Shown: positions 22,535-32,600 of the stretch, piece by piece
Numbering within the stretch: position 1 is the stretch's first letter
How the letters are laid out: each line of letters starts with the position of its first letter
Assembly: GCA_013396635.1 (NCBI GenBank)
Contig: WBMW01005641.1
Location: 226,144 to 290,143, forward strand
Origin: Penelope pileata
Lineage: Eukaryota > Chordata > Aves > Galliformes > Cracidae
Direction of reading: 5' to 3'
Length of the DNA: 64,000 nucleotides
The notes under the pieces: model-generated
The model's database searches: none
What the model was told of the DNA's origin: nothing
What the model saw: only the letters and a program-made list of their open reading frames with translations
Made by a program: the position numbers and the translations under genes

Positions 22535-22612
22535 AGAAGTCAGTAACAGAATAGCCAAGTAAGGTCTCCTGACTCCTAGGTTAACACCCTCATCACTGAA
22601 TCACCTTTTGAT
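22535..22612 (-). repeat. MIR/CORE-SINE remnant
   Basis: The plus strand reads GTCAGTAACAGAATAGCCAA, then GTCTCCTGACTCCTAGGTTA and ACACCCTCATCACTGAATCA. This resembles the reverse complement of the tRNA-derived head of amniote MIR-type SINEs, where GTCTCCTGACTCC precedes a CTCTAACCACTAG-like A box. It is highly diverged. Confidence 0.45.
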
Positions 22613-22828
22613 TCATGTCAAAGCTGGCGAGTTCCAGTACACTAGGCACTGTTTGTACATGCACAGCCTGAATGAAATCTAAAAAAGCTTCATTTCCACA
22701 TCGCAGGCAAATACGTGAGGCACAGGATAAGAGAGGTCCTGGGAAAATTCAGGAACATATCCAAGAACAAGGGCTAAGTGTAGCCAGCAACAGCTCTTCT
22801 CAAACTGTTTGCTGTACAGCCCTTCTTT

Positions 22829-22840
22829 CCGCCCCCCCCC
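22829..22840. repeat. Short C homopolymer
   Basis: A run of C (GCCCCCCCCCC) is followed by AAACACACAAAA. It is a minor simple repeat. Confidence 0.8.
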
Positions 22841-22974
22841 AAACACACAAAAATCAGAAACTTATGTATGCAGGTAGACAGTGGTCCCTAGGGGAAAGCT
22901 GAAATTACCAACAGTCAGAACAAAGCATTATCAGGAAGACTTTACTTCATTGACACTCGAGTCACATGGAAATC

Positions 22975-23255
22975 GTAGAATCACAGAATCACTGAATGGC
23001 TTGGGTTGGAAAGGACCTTAAGGACCATCCAGTTCCAACCTCTTGCCTGGGCAAGGACACCTTTCACTAGACCAAGTTGCTCAAAGCCCCATCCAGCCTG
23101 GCCTTGAATTCTTCCAGCGACGGGGCATGCACAGCTTCTCCGGGCAGCCTGTTCCAGTGCCTCACCACCCTCATCATGAAGATTTCTTCCTTATATCTAA
23201 TCTCCACCTACCTTTTTTCAGTTTATAATTGCTGCCCCTTGTCCTATCATATGGT
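22975..23255 (-). repeat. CR1 LINE 3' fragment, well preserved
   Basis: The plus strand starts GTAGAATCACAGAATCACTGAA, then TGGCTTGGGTTGGAAAGGAC and CCATCCAGTTCCAACCTCTT. It continues through CGGGCAGCCTGTTCCAGTGC, CTCACCACCCTCATCATGAA and CCCCTTGTCCTATCATATGG. It is in minus orientation with about 280 bases retained. It lies only about 330 bases from the PRKCH exon at 23590, on the downstream side of that exon. Confidence 0.93.
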
Positions 23256-23589
23256 CACTGCTGATAATACTGTGTATACCTGCTGCTTCGGGTCTGGAAG
23301 ATGACCATATGTTGTAAATCATTAAGCCAGCAAGGGAATGCTCAGACAGGCAGACAAGCACACACTTTGCTTGCCAAGTTGGCTGCTGAACTGTGTTAAG
23401 GACATAACTACGAAAGCACATTGAAGTGTGGCAGGGTATTTTTTTTCATTTATCCTTCATTCCAAGATAAGAAAGGGTCAGGGTAACCACAATTTCTGAG
23501 AGCCCATTCCCCAGTCCTGTTTTCTTTTTGCTAGGTTTAGGCTGAAGAAAGACAGGAGAGAGAGCAGACAAATGGCAGAGGGAACTCAC

Positions 23590-23778
23590 CGCTTTGAGGA
23601 TTGCCACTGCGTCCTGCTGCAGCCACGTTGGGTAGACAACCTCATCATTCAGAATGGCCTCAAAGAGGTCGTCCTCATTCTCTGCCTCAAAGGGTGCGTG
23701 GCCGCAGAGCATCTCGTACAACAGCACACCCATGGCCCACCAGTCAACATCAGGGCCATACAGCATTTCTTGCAGAAT
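23590..23778 (-). CDS. PRKCH: PRKCH coding exon: kinase C-lobe, helices F and G
   Basis: This exon encodes 63 residues in phase 0, from ILQEMLYGPDVDWWAMGVLL to QQDAVAILKA. It contains the helix-F Asp of VDWWAMGV, the peptide-binding region CGHAPFEAENEDDLFEAIL, and VVYPTWL. The MLYGP and EMLCGHAPFEAENEDDLFEAI wording is typical of PKC eta; epsilon has LEYGP and AGQPPFEADNED. The acceptor is TCTTTTTCAG/ATT and the donor is GCG/GTGAGT. Relative to human the changes are small: GPD for GPA, and WLQQDAVAILKA for WLHEDATGILKS. The exon is only 924 bp from the activation-loop exon but 16.3 kb from the next exon downstream. Confidence 0.97.
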
Positions 23779-24702
23779 CTGAAAAAGAGATGGAATGAAA
23801 TGCCTCCCCTGGAGCTTCTTAAACTGAGACAGGGAGGAAAAGAGATTTGGAAACATCATTGCAGAAGTTCTCGCTGTGTCCTAACAGTTCTCTCTGCTAT
23901 GCTGGCTGGATGTTCAGGAACATCTACATGACCTACAGCCGGGAAGCCCCTGATCTGCACTAAGGCACATAATCCACCAAATGAGAACTGAGAACTGAAT
24001 TAGGTTGGCTGCTCACTGAGTCAACAATGCCTTAGGAATGATGGTAGGGTTGATCAGGAGGAAAATGGATATTTCAGCTAAACTGGCTGAGCCTCAGAAG
24101 TGCTGGAGCAGCCATGTGCATGGGTTGATACTGTCTTTTCCTTGCCCCTAGGGAGGAAATGCTCACGCAGATCCAACAGCAACACTTTCAGCTGGAGAGG
24201 GGAGTGTGTGAGAAAGGCACAAACACCAATCACAGACAAAAATTCACTTGTGTTGAAGGAGGATCTGAAACCCTGTCAAAACATCTGGCAGCATCTGGGG
24301 GGCAGCTGTTCCTTAGCGAGATATTTATTAATTTTGTAGTGAGGTTGGTGAATGACAGGGAAGGGGAGGAGGTAGAAAAAGGAACTGGGAAACGGGGGAG
24401 AATACGACCTCCTTTCAAAACCAACTGGGCCAGTATCTGTATGTGCCTCTTTTTCAAGTTTTTTGCAGTTGCGGCTCCACTTCTCACCTCACCTTTCCTT
24501 AAGAAAAATATAAGCTTATCTTAGTGCTTACAGCAGCCTGAAGATTTACTCATATTTGGTTTGCACCAGGGACCAATAACAGAAACACGCATCTAGAAGG
24601 AAACCTTGCATCCAGCAGCCAAATAGGGTGTAACTAAAGACACAAGAGAGCATGCTGGCTGATAAAAATGAGAGTTCTTGGCCAAAGAAAGGTTCCCTGT
24701 AC
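23779..24702 (-). other. PRKCH: PRKCH intron between activation-loop and helix-F exons (0.9 kb)
   Basis: Short phase-0 intron with donor GTACAG and acceptor TCTTTTTCAG. No repeat, RNA gene or additional exon is recognised in it. Confidence 0.9.
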
Positions 24703-24841
24703 CTCTGGAGCGATGTAGTCTGGTGTACCACAGAAGGTGGCTGTGGTAATGCCATCATGAATGCCCTCTTTGCACATTCCGAAGTCTGCCAGCTTGCAGT
24801 GACCCTCGTGGTCCAGCAGGACGTTGTCCAGCTTCAAGTCT
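24703..24841 (-). CDS. PRKCH: PRKCH coding exon: catalytic loop, DFG motif and activation loop
   Basis: The first base completes the split Arg codon (CG/A), and 46 codons follow. In order they contain the catalytic loop RDLKLDN with the proton-acceptor Asp (visible residue 159, human Asp479), the magnesium-binding DFG in LADFGMCKEG, and the activation loop TTATFCGTPDYIAPE. The PDK1 target Thr of the activation loop is visible residue 193, equivalent to human Thr513, and is conserved. All catalytic residues are intact, so the kinase should be active. The acceptor is TTCTTTGCAG/A and the donor is GAG/GTACAG. The loop reads EGIHDGITTATF where human eta reads EGICNGVTTATF, the only notable local difference. 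A 25-kb intron precedes this exon and a 0.9-kb intron follows it. Confidence 0.97.
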
Positions 24842-25915
24842 CTGCAAAGAAAATTGTTCACCGAGTTGCTATGTGCTTGGAGCAGCCTCAGCACAAATGG
24901 AGGCAGCATCTCAGGCCTCACAAGCTTAACCTGTAAACTGGACAAGCCTCATCATCATAACAAAATAAACAAAAGTCATGCAGGAGGGGTTTTCTTTTGC
25001 TTCATCTCTTACAAAAGGGAGGGAGGAACAAACATCTTTCCGTCTAACTGCATTTACCATGGGCAGGTGCTGTACGAGTTCGCCCACATGGCTTTCCAAA
25101 CACACCACAAGCCTGACTGGCAGAGCTCCTGCTCACTCAGCTCTGGGACTGACTGGAGCAGAGGTTGCCAGAGCTGTCAAATTGCGTAACGACGCTCTGA
25201 TGCAGCAAAACGCCTTGCACGTGTCACACTGCAATTCGGCAAAGCACCGTGCCGGGGGAAGCACATCCTCTCTGCTCCTGAGGTGTAGGGTTTAGGTACC
25301 ACACTCCCCCGTACTGGGGCAAACCTGACTGATAAATTCCACCTGGACTGTTATCCAAGCTGAGAGGAAAAGAATTTCCCTGCCAACACAATGCCATATA
25401 GGCAGGGTGAATCTTCAGCCAGCAAGGGATGCAAATTCTTCAAGTCTTTGCGCCTTCCCAGCAATACCCATTCCAGCAGATAATGCAATAACTGATTTCC
25501 CCCTGTAGTGCACATTGGGGTGAGGGCTTCCTTGTTTCACGCCTGTTCCCTGCCACAAGAGTCCTGCAGCCAAATGCCATCAGCAAACAAGCTGCAGAAA
25601 GGCACATTTTCCAGCACATCACCTGTGACTGCCAGGAAGCACAACGTCAAAAGCAGGGCTGCCAAAATGACAGAGTCCTCACAGAGCTTATCAGGGAGAT
25701 TGCCTTAGGGAATAGCCCACAGTCATAAGTGCCAGGAACATGACCAGAAAACACAGGGTCATCTGCAGACTTAGGCAATGCCTTCCTAAAAATACACACT
25801 AGCTCTTGGCACCTCTGCTTCTCAGCTGTCAGACAAGCTCTAGGCACCATCACAGATGGAGGAAAGCAGTGATGATGGGAGTGCAAATAGGTCACATTTC
25901 TTTTTTTTTTTCCTT

Positions 25916-25916
25916 N
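25916..25916. other. Single ambiguous base (N)
   Basis: One N follows a T-run (TTTTTTTTTTTTCCTTN). It probably reflects a base-calling problem after a homopolymer. Confidence 0.99.
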
Positions 25917-26079
25917 AATCACATTGGTGGGGGCCCATAAGCATTCTGTTAGTTGAGCATACTAGAACACAAGTTTCTGCTGCTTCTCGCACAAGATGCA
26001 TTTGAATATCTCTGACACAGAATGAATTTCCAGGTCACAGCTCTCTCACAGTAACTATGTGAGGTATGGCTAACCTTGG

Positions 26080-26160
26080 CCAAGAGTTCTGCACAGTCCT
26101 CACAGCAGCTCTGAGGCAGGAAAGTGTTGTACTCAGCATTCTACTGAGATGACGGACAGG
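26080..26160 (+). repeat. MIR-like SINE remnant (core region)
   Basis: The text GTCCTCACAGCAGCTCTGAG, then GCAGGAAAGTGTTGTACTCA and ATTCTACTGAGATGACGGAC follows the MIR core layout TCCTCACAACAACCCTATGAG, GTAGGTACTATTATTATCC, TTTTACAGATGAGG. It is substantially diverged. It lies close to a second such remnant at 26.58 kb. Confidence 0.45.
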
Positions 26161-26579
26161 CTCATAGACCTTAAGAAAGCCCTTTCAAAGTCGTCTGGGT
26201 GCTCAGATAGGAATAAAAAAAAATTAAATAATCTGAGGTTCTCATGGTCCCTTTATGAAATCCATGCTGGAACTTTGATCAATTTTGACCTCTGGTTGGA
26301 TATCTATTTCCCTGGAAAGGGGGAGCAATGGGGAGAGTGGTAACATCTCCATAACAACATGAAAACCTGCGGGAGAGCTGAAATCTGAATCCAGCTTGAG
26401 CCAGCTCATCCTCTATGATCTTGAAGTGAAAATCAGGTGCTTGATTGCTGTTTTGCATTAGCGTTTCTACAGCCCACACCACCACCAGAAGCCTCTCTGG
26501 AGGTTGAGACAAGCTCTCCCACAACTTCATGTTACAATGGAAAGATCAGTGACACACAGAACCAGACAGTTAAAGCCAC

Positions 26580-26700
26580 ATCCTGCCCTAAAGAGATAAG
26601 AAAAGGTATTATTAGCCTCTTCTGAATGGATGGGAAAGCGAGGGGTGGGGGTTAAGAATTTGCGCATGTTCACCAGAGCCAAGACTGAACACCAACTTCC
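26580..26700 (+). repeat. MIR-like SINE remnant (3' half)
   Basis: AGGTATTATTAGCCTCTTCT, then GAATGGATGGGAAAGCGAGG and GGGTTAAGAATTTGCGCATG, TTCACCAGAGCC matches in order the MIR segment AGGTACTATTATTATCCCC, ACAGATGAGGAAACTGAGG, GGTTAAGTAACTTGCCCAAG, GTCACACAGC. It is an old, inactive copy. Confidence 0.5.
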
Positions 26701-28949
26701 TGAATTTCAGCTCAAGATCATAAATGTAAGATCGTACATCCTCTCTCTCCAACTTTAATGTGGCACAGCAACAGAAGCCAGTAAAAACCCCTCTGTAAGA
26801 ACACTTCCCCTCCCAGAAGGCCCACTGGCTATCTATCCAGTGGCCAGTGAGATTTGGAGGTCTAGGACAGTGCCCATGCCTGTCTTGTGCTGCAGTGTTT
26901 GCTCTGGGTGGGATGCTCAGCAGAAGATACTTACTCTTCCCCTTCTTAGAATTAAAAATGGCCGTTAAGCCGTGTGGGCAAAGGATTAGGTGAGCACAAT
27001 GAGCAGCATTGTACATGCTCGTCCAGGACAGTGTGCCTTCAGCAGCAGTTTACAGTCAAAGCTCCTGTTGCTCTTCCTTGTGGTTACTGGCAGAGCAGGG
27101 AAGCCCTCCGAGCATAAAGGCAGGCCTTGTTTCCAGGAATCTGCAGTGATGTGGTTGAAACACGCAGTTTATTCTTGGCTCAGTGTTAAATGCAGCAAAT
27201 GCCTTTTCAGTCCTGGGCAGGCCTGACTTTTTGGGGAGGGTGCACCTAACCATGTGACTGGAAGGAGAATTTTGGTGAACCAGCTTGGAGATCCCCCATC
27301 CAGGCCTCCCTTTACTCCCCAAAACACTCGCCATGTCCTGGTGTGCTTTGGGAATACCTCAAAATACAGGTTTATCATGCTTGAGCCAGCAGAAACGCAG
27401 TCATGTATATGGGCTAAATAAGCAGGGTACGGTCCCTCACACAGAGCCTGAGGAGCAGAAGCTGTGGAAATGCAGATCCCCAGGTACTGTGCCACTTGGC
27501 AGCTGCTGTCCCCCGGGACACGCTGCAGCAGGCCTGCAGTCCCTGCTGGCTGTGTGACACCCTGCCCTCACCGCAGCACCGTGGCAGGAGCTGCTGCAGG
27601 TGCAAGGCCTCCCTGCTGCATCCTCCCAGAGAGGCTCTGGAGATGTAATTGCCATTAAATTTAAACTGTCTGCCTCCTGCCGAGCGAGTACGCTTTTAAC
27701 CACACAAGGCAAACCTCCAGTCCTTTGGCTCCTCCGCACTGCATGTTAAATCTATTACGAATGCCTGCTGTCTCCTCCTGCAGTTGGGATTTTGGCTTCT
27801 CCTGGCTTCTTTCCAGCCACGTGAAATCAAAAACTTGCATTTCCTATTTCCACGTAACACGCAACATGCCACTGATCTCCTCTCACTTGCTCAGGCGCTG
27901 TTTACGTGCATATCATTTCAGCAGAGGACCTCCCGTCACCAAACCAACTTCCCAATGCTATTTGCTTGCTGGGCCCACAGAAGGCCCCACACATCCCACC
28001 TGGAGCAGGTCTCATGGGCCGGCCTAGCAGCAAGGCCTGGCCACATAGTTCCAGAGCAGCTCCCTCTGGCTACCCCAGACCCATCCCAAAGACAACTCTG
28101 GCAGAGCTGGGCCTTGGTCTCACACACTGGGCCCAGTGCTCATCTCGAGAGATTCCACCAGTCGTAAGCTCTGTACTCGCTGCTTTACACTGACAGCTCT
28201 CCCCATGCATCCCACCACATGAACCAGCGTGGTCACGCGAGAGAAAAAACACTGACAAGTTTCTAAGATTTACAAGGAGCTCTTCATTTTAGCAGCAAGG
28301 ATTCCGGGAAGCTGATGAAACTGGAAGCCATCCAGCTCACAAAGCCCAAATCTACCTCATTTCCTTAATACTTGCATTTTCCATTCAATATTTTTAGCAG
28401 TTCAATGAAGCAAGCAGTGCAGAGAGGTTTTCTGAGGGCTGCATTTCTAAGGTCCCGATGAGGCTCTGCCTTAAGCCTTTCACTGGCAAACTTCCCCTGG
28501 AAAACAGACTTCATCCCAGCTCAGAAAGGCAGCCTTTGTCCTGGCATGCAGTTATGGCACATCAGGCTAACGGCATCGCTTTATTCTAGACCCAGAAGAA
28601 ATGACAGAACGAGCTGCCTAAGCGTCATTTGCTGAAAGAGGTGTTCTTTACACATCTGCCACTTCAGTCTGACATTTGTAAAAAACGAAATTACAATTGC
28701 AGACGATCCAGTCCTTTCTGAGGGATGTCAAATACAATTTTCCCTGCACCAGAGAGTTTTGCCAATGAATAGGTGTTATACAAGCACCTGCCACTCTACT
28801 CAGATCTCCTCGCTTGTGGTGCAGAAATATATTTTAAAGGATAAAGCTCTTTTTTCCCCCCTTTTGGCATCAGCACCCTGTGTTGCAAGGGCTGTGCATG
28901 CAATAAGGATCCTCTACGCAGGAGTAGCTGACAGAAACTGCCTTCCAGT

Positions 28950-29280
28950 TTGAACTGCCTCATGTCAAGGTTCTCCCCAAGTTTGGAAATCCCAAAGGCA
29001 CAGCTTAAAGCTCATAAAAGCCAGGTGATCCCATCTCGAGGCAAACAATTTAGTCACAAAAGATGTAGATACAGAGCAGCAACAGCTAGCCTCAACTAGG
29101 ATTATACTCCAGCCAAATGTGAAAAAATATATATTTATATTGTATATATACAGTAAAAATAAAACACCCAAACCCAGAATTAGCCAAATGATTTATTTTT
29201 GGCACTTCTGAATGGGAACATTTTGATTTTTCAGTCTTCAGCATGCAAAGTCATTCAAATGCTCCTTCGGAGTGAGCAAA
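28950..29280. promoter_or_regulatory. AT-rich candidate conserved non-coding element
   Basis: This repeat-free stretch has an alternating AT tract (AAAATATATATTTATATTGT near 29125-29145), TTAGCCAAATGATTTATTTT and GCATGCAAAGTCATTCAAAT. The latter includes an octamer-like ATGCAAAG. It looks like enhancer-type DNA rather than degraded repeat, but conservation is not testable here. Confidence 0.22.
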
Positions 29281-29527
29281 CGTGCATTTAACCCCCTCTG
29301 CAAGCAGGGACCAGATTTTGGTTTTTCTCCACCTCGTCTGTTGGAGTCATTTTACTTTGCAGAAATATTGAAATCTCCATTATGATGTAGAAAAATGTGT
29401 TTTTATTGCTTTATTTCATAACCATAGCAATACACATTTCCAACTCCTGCTGCTCCAGTGAAACTGTAACTCCTTTTTGCAAAAAGGAACAACTTCAGCA
29501 GAGTAGGATGAAAGAGACACAGCTTGC

Positions 29528-29602
29528 AGAATAGCACAGTTGTTAAGATACTTATCTAAGAGGAAGGATTTTCAAGTTGGAGGACCTGCTCCAAATACCA
29601 TG
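29528..29602 (+). repeat. tRNA-derived SINE head remnant
   Basis: GCAGAATAGCACAGTTGTTA, then AGATACTTATCTAAGAGGAA and GGATTTTCAAGTTGGAGGAC, CTGCTCC resembles the head of turtle/crocodile and MIR-type SINEs (TAGCNCAGTGGTTAGGGCAC... GGTTCAAATCCCTGCTCC). The A-box region is recognisable and the B box is degraded. Confidence 0.4.
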
Positions 29603-32600
29603 GACAACACATATAAACCGATGCTTAAATTAAATAAGGAGGGGAGCAGGAGGAGATCTTGGTTCTACGAAAAGCCCTAAATACCTCTCTGAAGCTAACA
29701 GCCAATTTTCCTTTCCATAACACCAAATTTGAAATATTTTATTATACTTGAAATCAGCATTTTCTTGAGTCGCAAAAACAGTTGTTTTTAAAATGCCCTA
29801 ACAACCATTTTGGGCCCAGCTGAAGCAACTAACTTCTTTTCCTTCCTTCTTTCCATGCTAAATTTTGGGGGTTCAGCAGCCAAACTCAAAGAAAATAATT
29901 GTTCACAAGGTCACTCCCACTGATTTTGGAATAGGAACCTCAAAGTTTTGTTCCAAAGGTTTTATACCGCTTTGTGAATTAAGCCTGGGATGGGAACTCA
30001 CTCTTGCTTAGAAGTTTCTTCACAGAAAATGGTTCACATCTCCCATATTCTTCTAATAACAACCACACATTATTTTTACGCTCAAGTAAACCAGAAATTC
30101 ATATTCTCACAGCATCAAGGAAGAGCTAAGCAAATTTCCAAAGCAGTGGTAAAGCTGAGTGTCAGCAGGCAACAGTAAACACCAGCTGAAGAAAACACTT
30201 GCAATATATTCTACCAGAGCTAATACATAAAAATCCAATCTGAGCTGCTGATATTTGTTTAGCTGCCACCACATCTTTAGAATAGGGAGAAATATGGAAA
30301 TCGCAAATGAAAAAGCAGGTTACCAGCCTTTGAAAAAGGAAGCCACAAAGCAGAGATCAGAAAAAGATCAAGCTGCACGTAACTTGGGAAAACAGCTTGA
30401 AAGCCTGAGGTTTGTTGCTGAATGAAAGGAAGAGCTCCTGCTCCCTTTCAGCCTCGGAGGCTTGTTCCAATGCAACTCTTATGGTGCTTTAAAGGGGAAA
30501 ATCACAGCTTGAACAACCCTACACTGATTTTTGGGTGCAGAACCAAAGGAAAAACTGAAGATTACATATAGCACTGTTGTACAACAATCCTTGGGGCTGA
30601 CGTGCTGAGACAGTAAGCGTTACTTCACCCACCCACTACTTTACAACACAATCCCTAAACTCTGTGGGATTTAGGCCCGATCTCTCCCAGCCTCAGCTAC
30701 ACAGTTAAATGAAGAAGAGGATGTCAGAGCTGCATGTTCCATCCCTAAGGTACTCAAGGATTTGCATCGAAACACAGCTCAGGAATTGCAAAACGTTAAT
30801 TCAACTCCTAGCTTTCTTGAAAAACATTCTCCTGGGTAAAGAAAATGTTCCATCTAGTTTCCAACCAACTCCCAAAGTGCAGTGGCAAACTCAGGCCACC
30901 ATGGGACAGCAACCAAGGACAGATCTCTCCACACATGTGTAAGTACATTTGTAATTACAAGAAAGCAGGAATGAAACAGAGCAAGGTGCTCTTCTCCACT
31001 GACCCAACAGCCAGAAGCTATTTTCAATAGCTGACCGCACCTAGGTGTTCAGTGACCATGAGTGGCCACAATGGCTCCAAACAGAACAGAATTTCTCAGA
31101 AATAGGTTAAAACCAGAAATATGACATAATGACACAAGGATAAAACTAAGACCCAGTGTAGTGGTTTGAGTGAGTAAAAATCCTGTGACAGTTAACACTC
31201 ACTGCTAGGCCATGTACCAGGGAACAGCCGACCTCAGAGAACACACACCAAGCACATGGCCAAGGACTGCTCTGGAGGGCAAGGTGGGTGTTTGACCCTG
31301 GACAGGGAGAGATCCTCACACCCACCTGTACCCGTGCCCACCAGCACACCCAAAGGCACTATGCATCGATCTTATGCACTCACTAGGATATGACTGATTA
31401 GGCTTTAAAATATGTTCTTGCTCGGCTGCTTGGGCTTCAGACTAAACTCTGTCAAATTCTTGCATCCAGAAGCGCTCTGTTATTACACTTTAATCTTAAA
31501 GTCAAGCAGCCCTCCAAGCATAAGGACAGGTTTCTGCAAGCTATCTGGCGTGGTTAAGGCAGCACCACGTGGTTTTTGGTAGAGATGGGCTGGAACTGGT
31601 GCTTCAGGCCCCCTCTGCCTGGCCCCTTTCTGCTGGCGGGGTCTCTCTGCACTCCAGTTCCTGTGACCGGTCCTGTCCCCACGCTCCCTGGGCTGCTGCT
31701 TCACAGATGAAATGGTGCCCACGGGGCTGAGTTCTCTGACAGCAAGGCAGCTGGCAAACTGGCATTGCCCGAGATCCAGGATCTCTGATGGTCTGAAGTG
31801 CCAGCAGTCCCACCTCCCCTCCCTCTGGGCACTTCAGAAAAGCGTCTGTGGAAGGTAACACAATTACTGACATGATTTCATTGCTATTGAGATGAACGGG
31901 CATGATTCATCCTCCAGTTAAATTAGAGTGGTAGGCTCAAGAATACAGGCATAGACTACAAAACCCCTTGGCACACCACACTATATAATCACAAAGCTTC
32001 CATCACGTTGGTGGGTCTGAACCCAAGGGGCACAGATCCAGGGAGACTCCAAGGTTGCTCCAAGTCCCTCCAGGGTCAGGCACACCTAAAAGAGCTTCAC
32101 CTTTACCATACGCACAGCAGCTGTAAAAGAGCTAATGACAGCTTCCAGAGGCAGTTTTACGAGGACAAAAAGACATTCTTGTGAAATGGGGCAGCAGAGA
32201 GCTGGGGCCATTACTGCTGAAACACAGACGCGCTGGAGATTGCTACGTAATCCCAAAGATGGTGCAACCCAGATGTATTTATACGTCCACATTTGTGTGC
32301 ACTTTGTTTTTTATATACATATATTATTTGCAGCACTTTTACGTGGTATTCTCGTCAGGAAAGAGGAGTTACACTCGAGGTGTTTCCCAGAATCCCAGAT
32401 TAAATGTCTCCTCATTTACTGCGGGAAGGAGGGAGGTGGGCACACAAAGGCTTCGTGTCCGGCCTCGGTACGCACACCACACACACCCTCTCTGGATGAG
32501 CTGCCAGGCTGACTGCCTGGTCCTGTGATAGACTCCTCGGTCCCACTGGGCAGCAACACCGGAATTTGCTGGCCCAGAAAACATCATTTGCTGAGTCGCT

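Larger units (their letters stand above)
7329..23589 (-). other. PRKCH: PRKCH intron of 16.3 kb between the C-lobe exons
   Basis: Phase-0 intron with donor GTGAGT and acceptor TTTTGCAG. Contents along the plus strand: 7.3-12.1 kb, nothing recognised; CR1 fragments near 12.1, 13.4, 15.8 and 23.0 kb; an AT-rich segment with homeodomain-like cores at 12.5-12.9 kb and a TTC repeat at 12.86 kb; a 246-codon chance-type ORF at 16.6-17.4 kb; short tandem duplications near 17.74 and 17.95 kb; 18.0-20.1 kb, nothing recognised; two tRNA-like SINE heads at 20.2-20.4 kb; an avian LTR ending at 21.38 kb; a MIR-like SINE remnant near 22.55 kb; and a short C-run near 22.83 kb. No exon-like conserved protein match was seen. 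Confidence 0.9.

Noticed and set aside
23572..23931. 119-codon plus-strand ORF opposite the helix-F exon
   Set aside because: Antisense shadow: the minus strand encodes an unmistakable PKC segment with correct splice sites.
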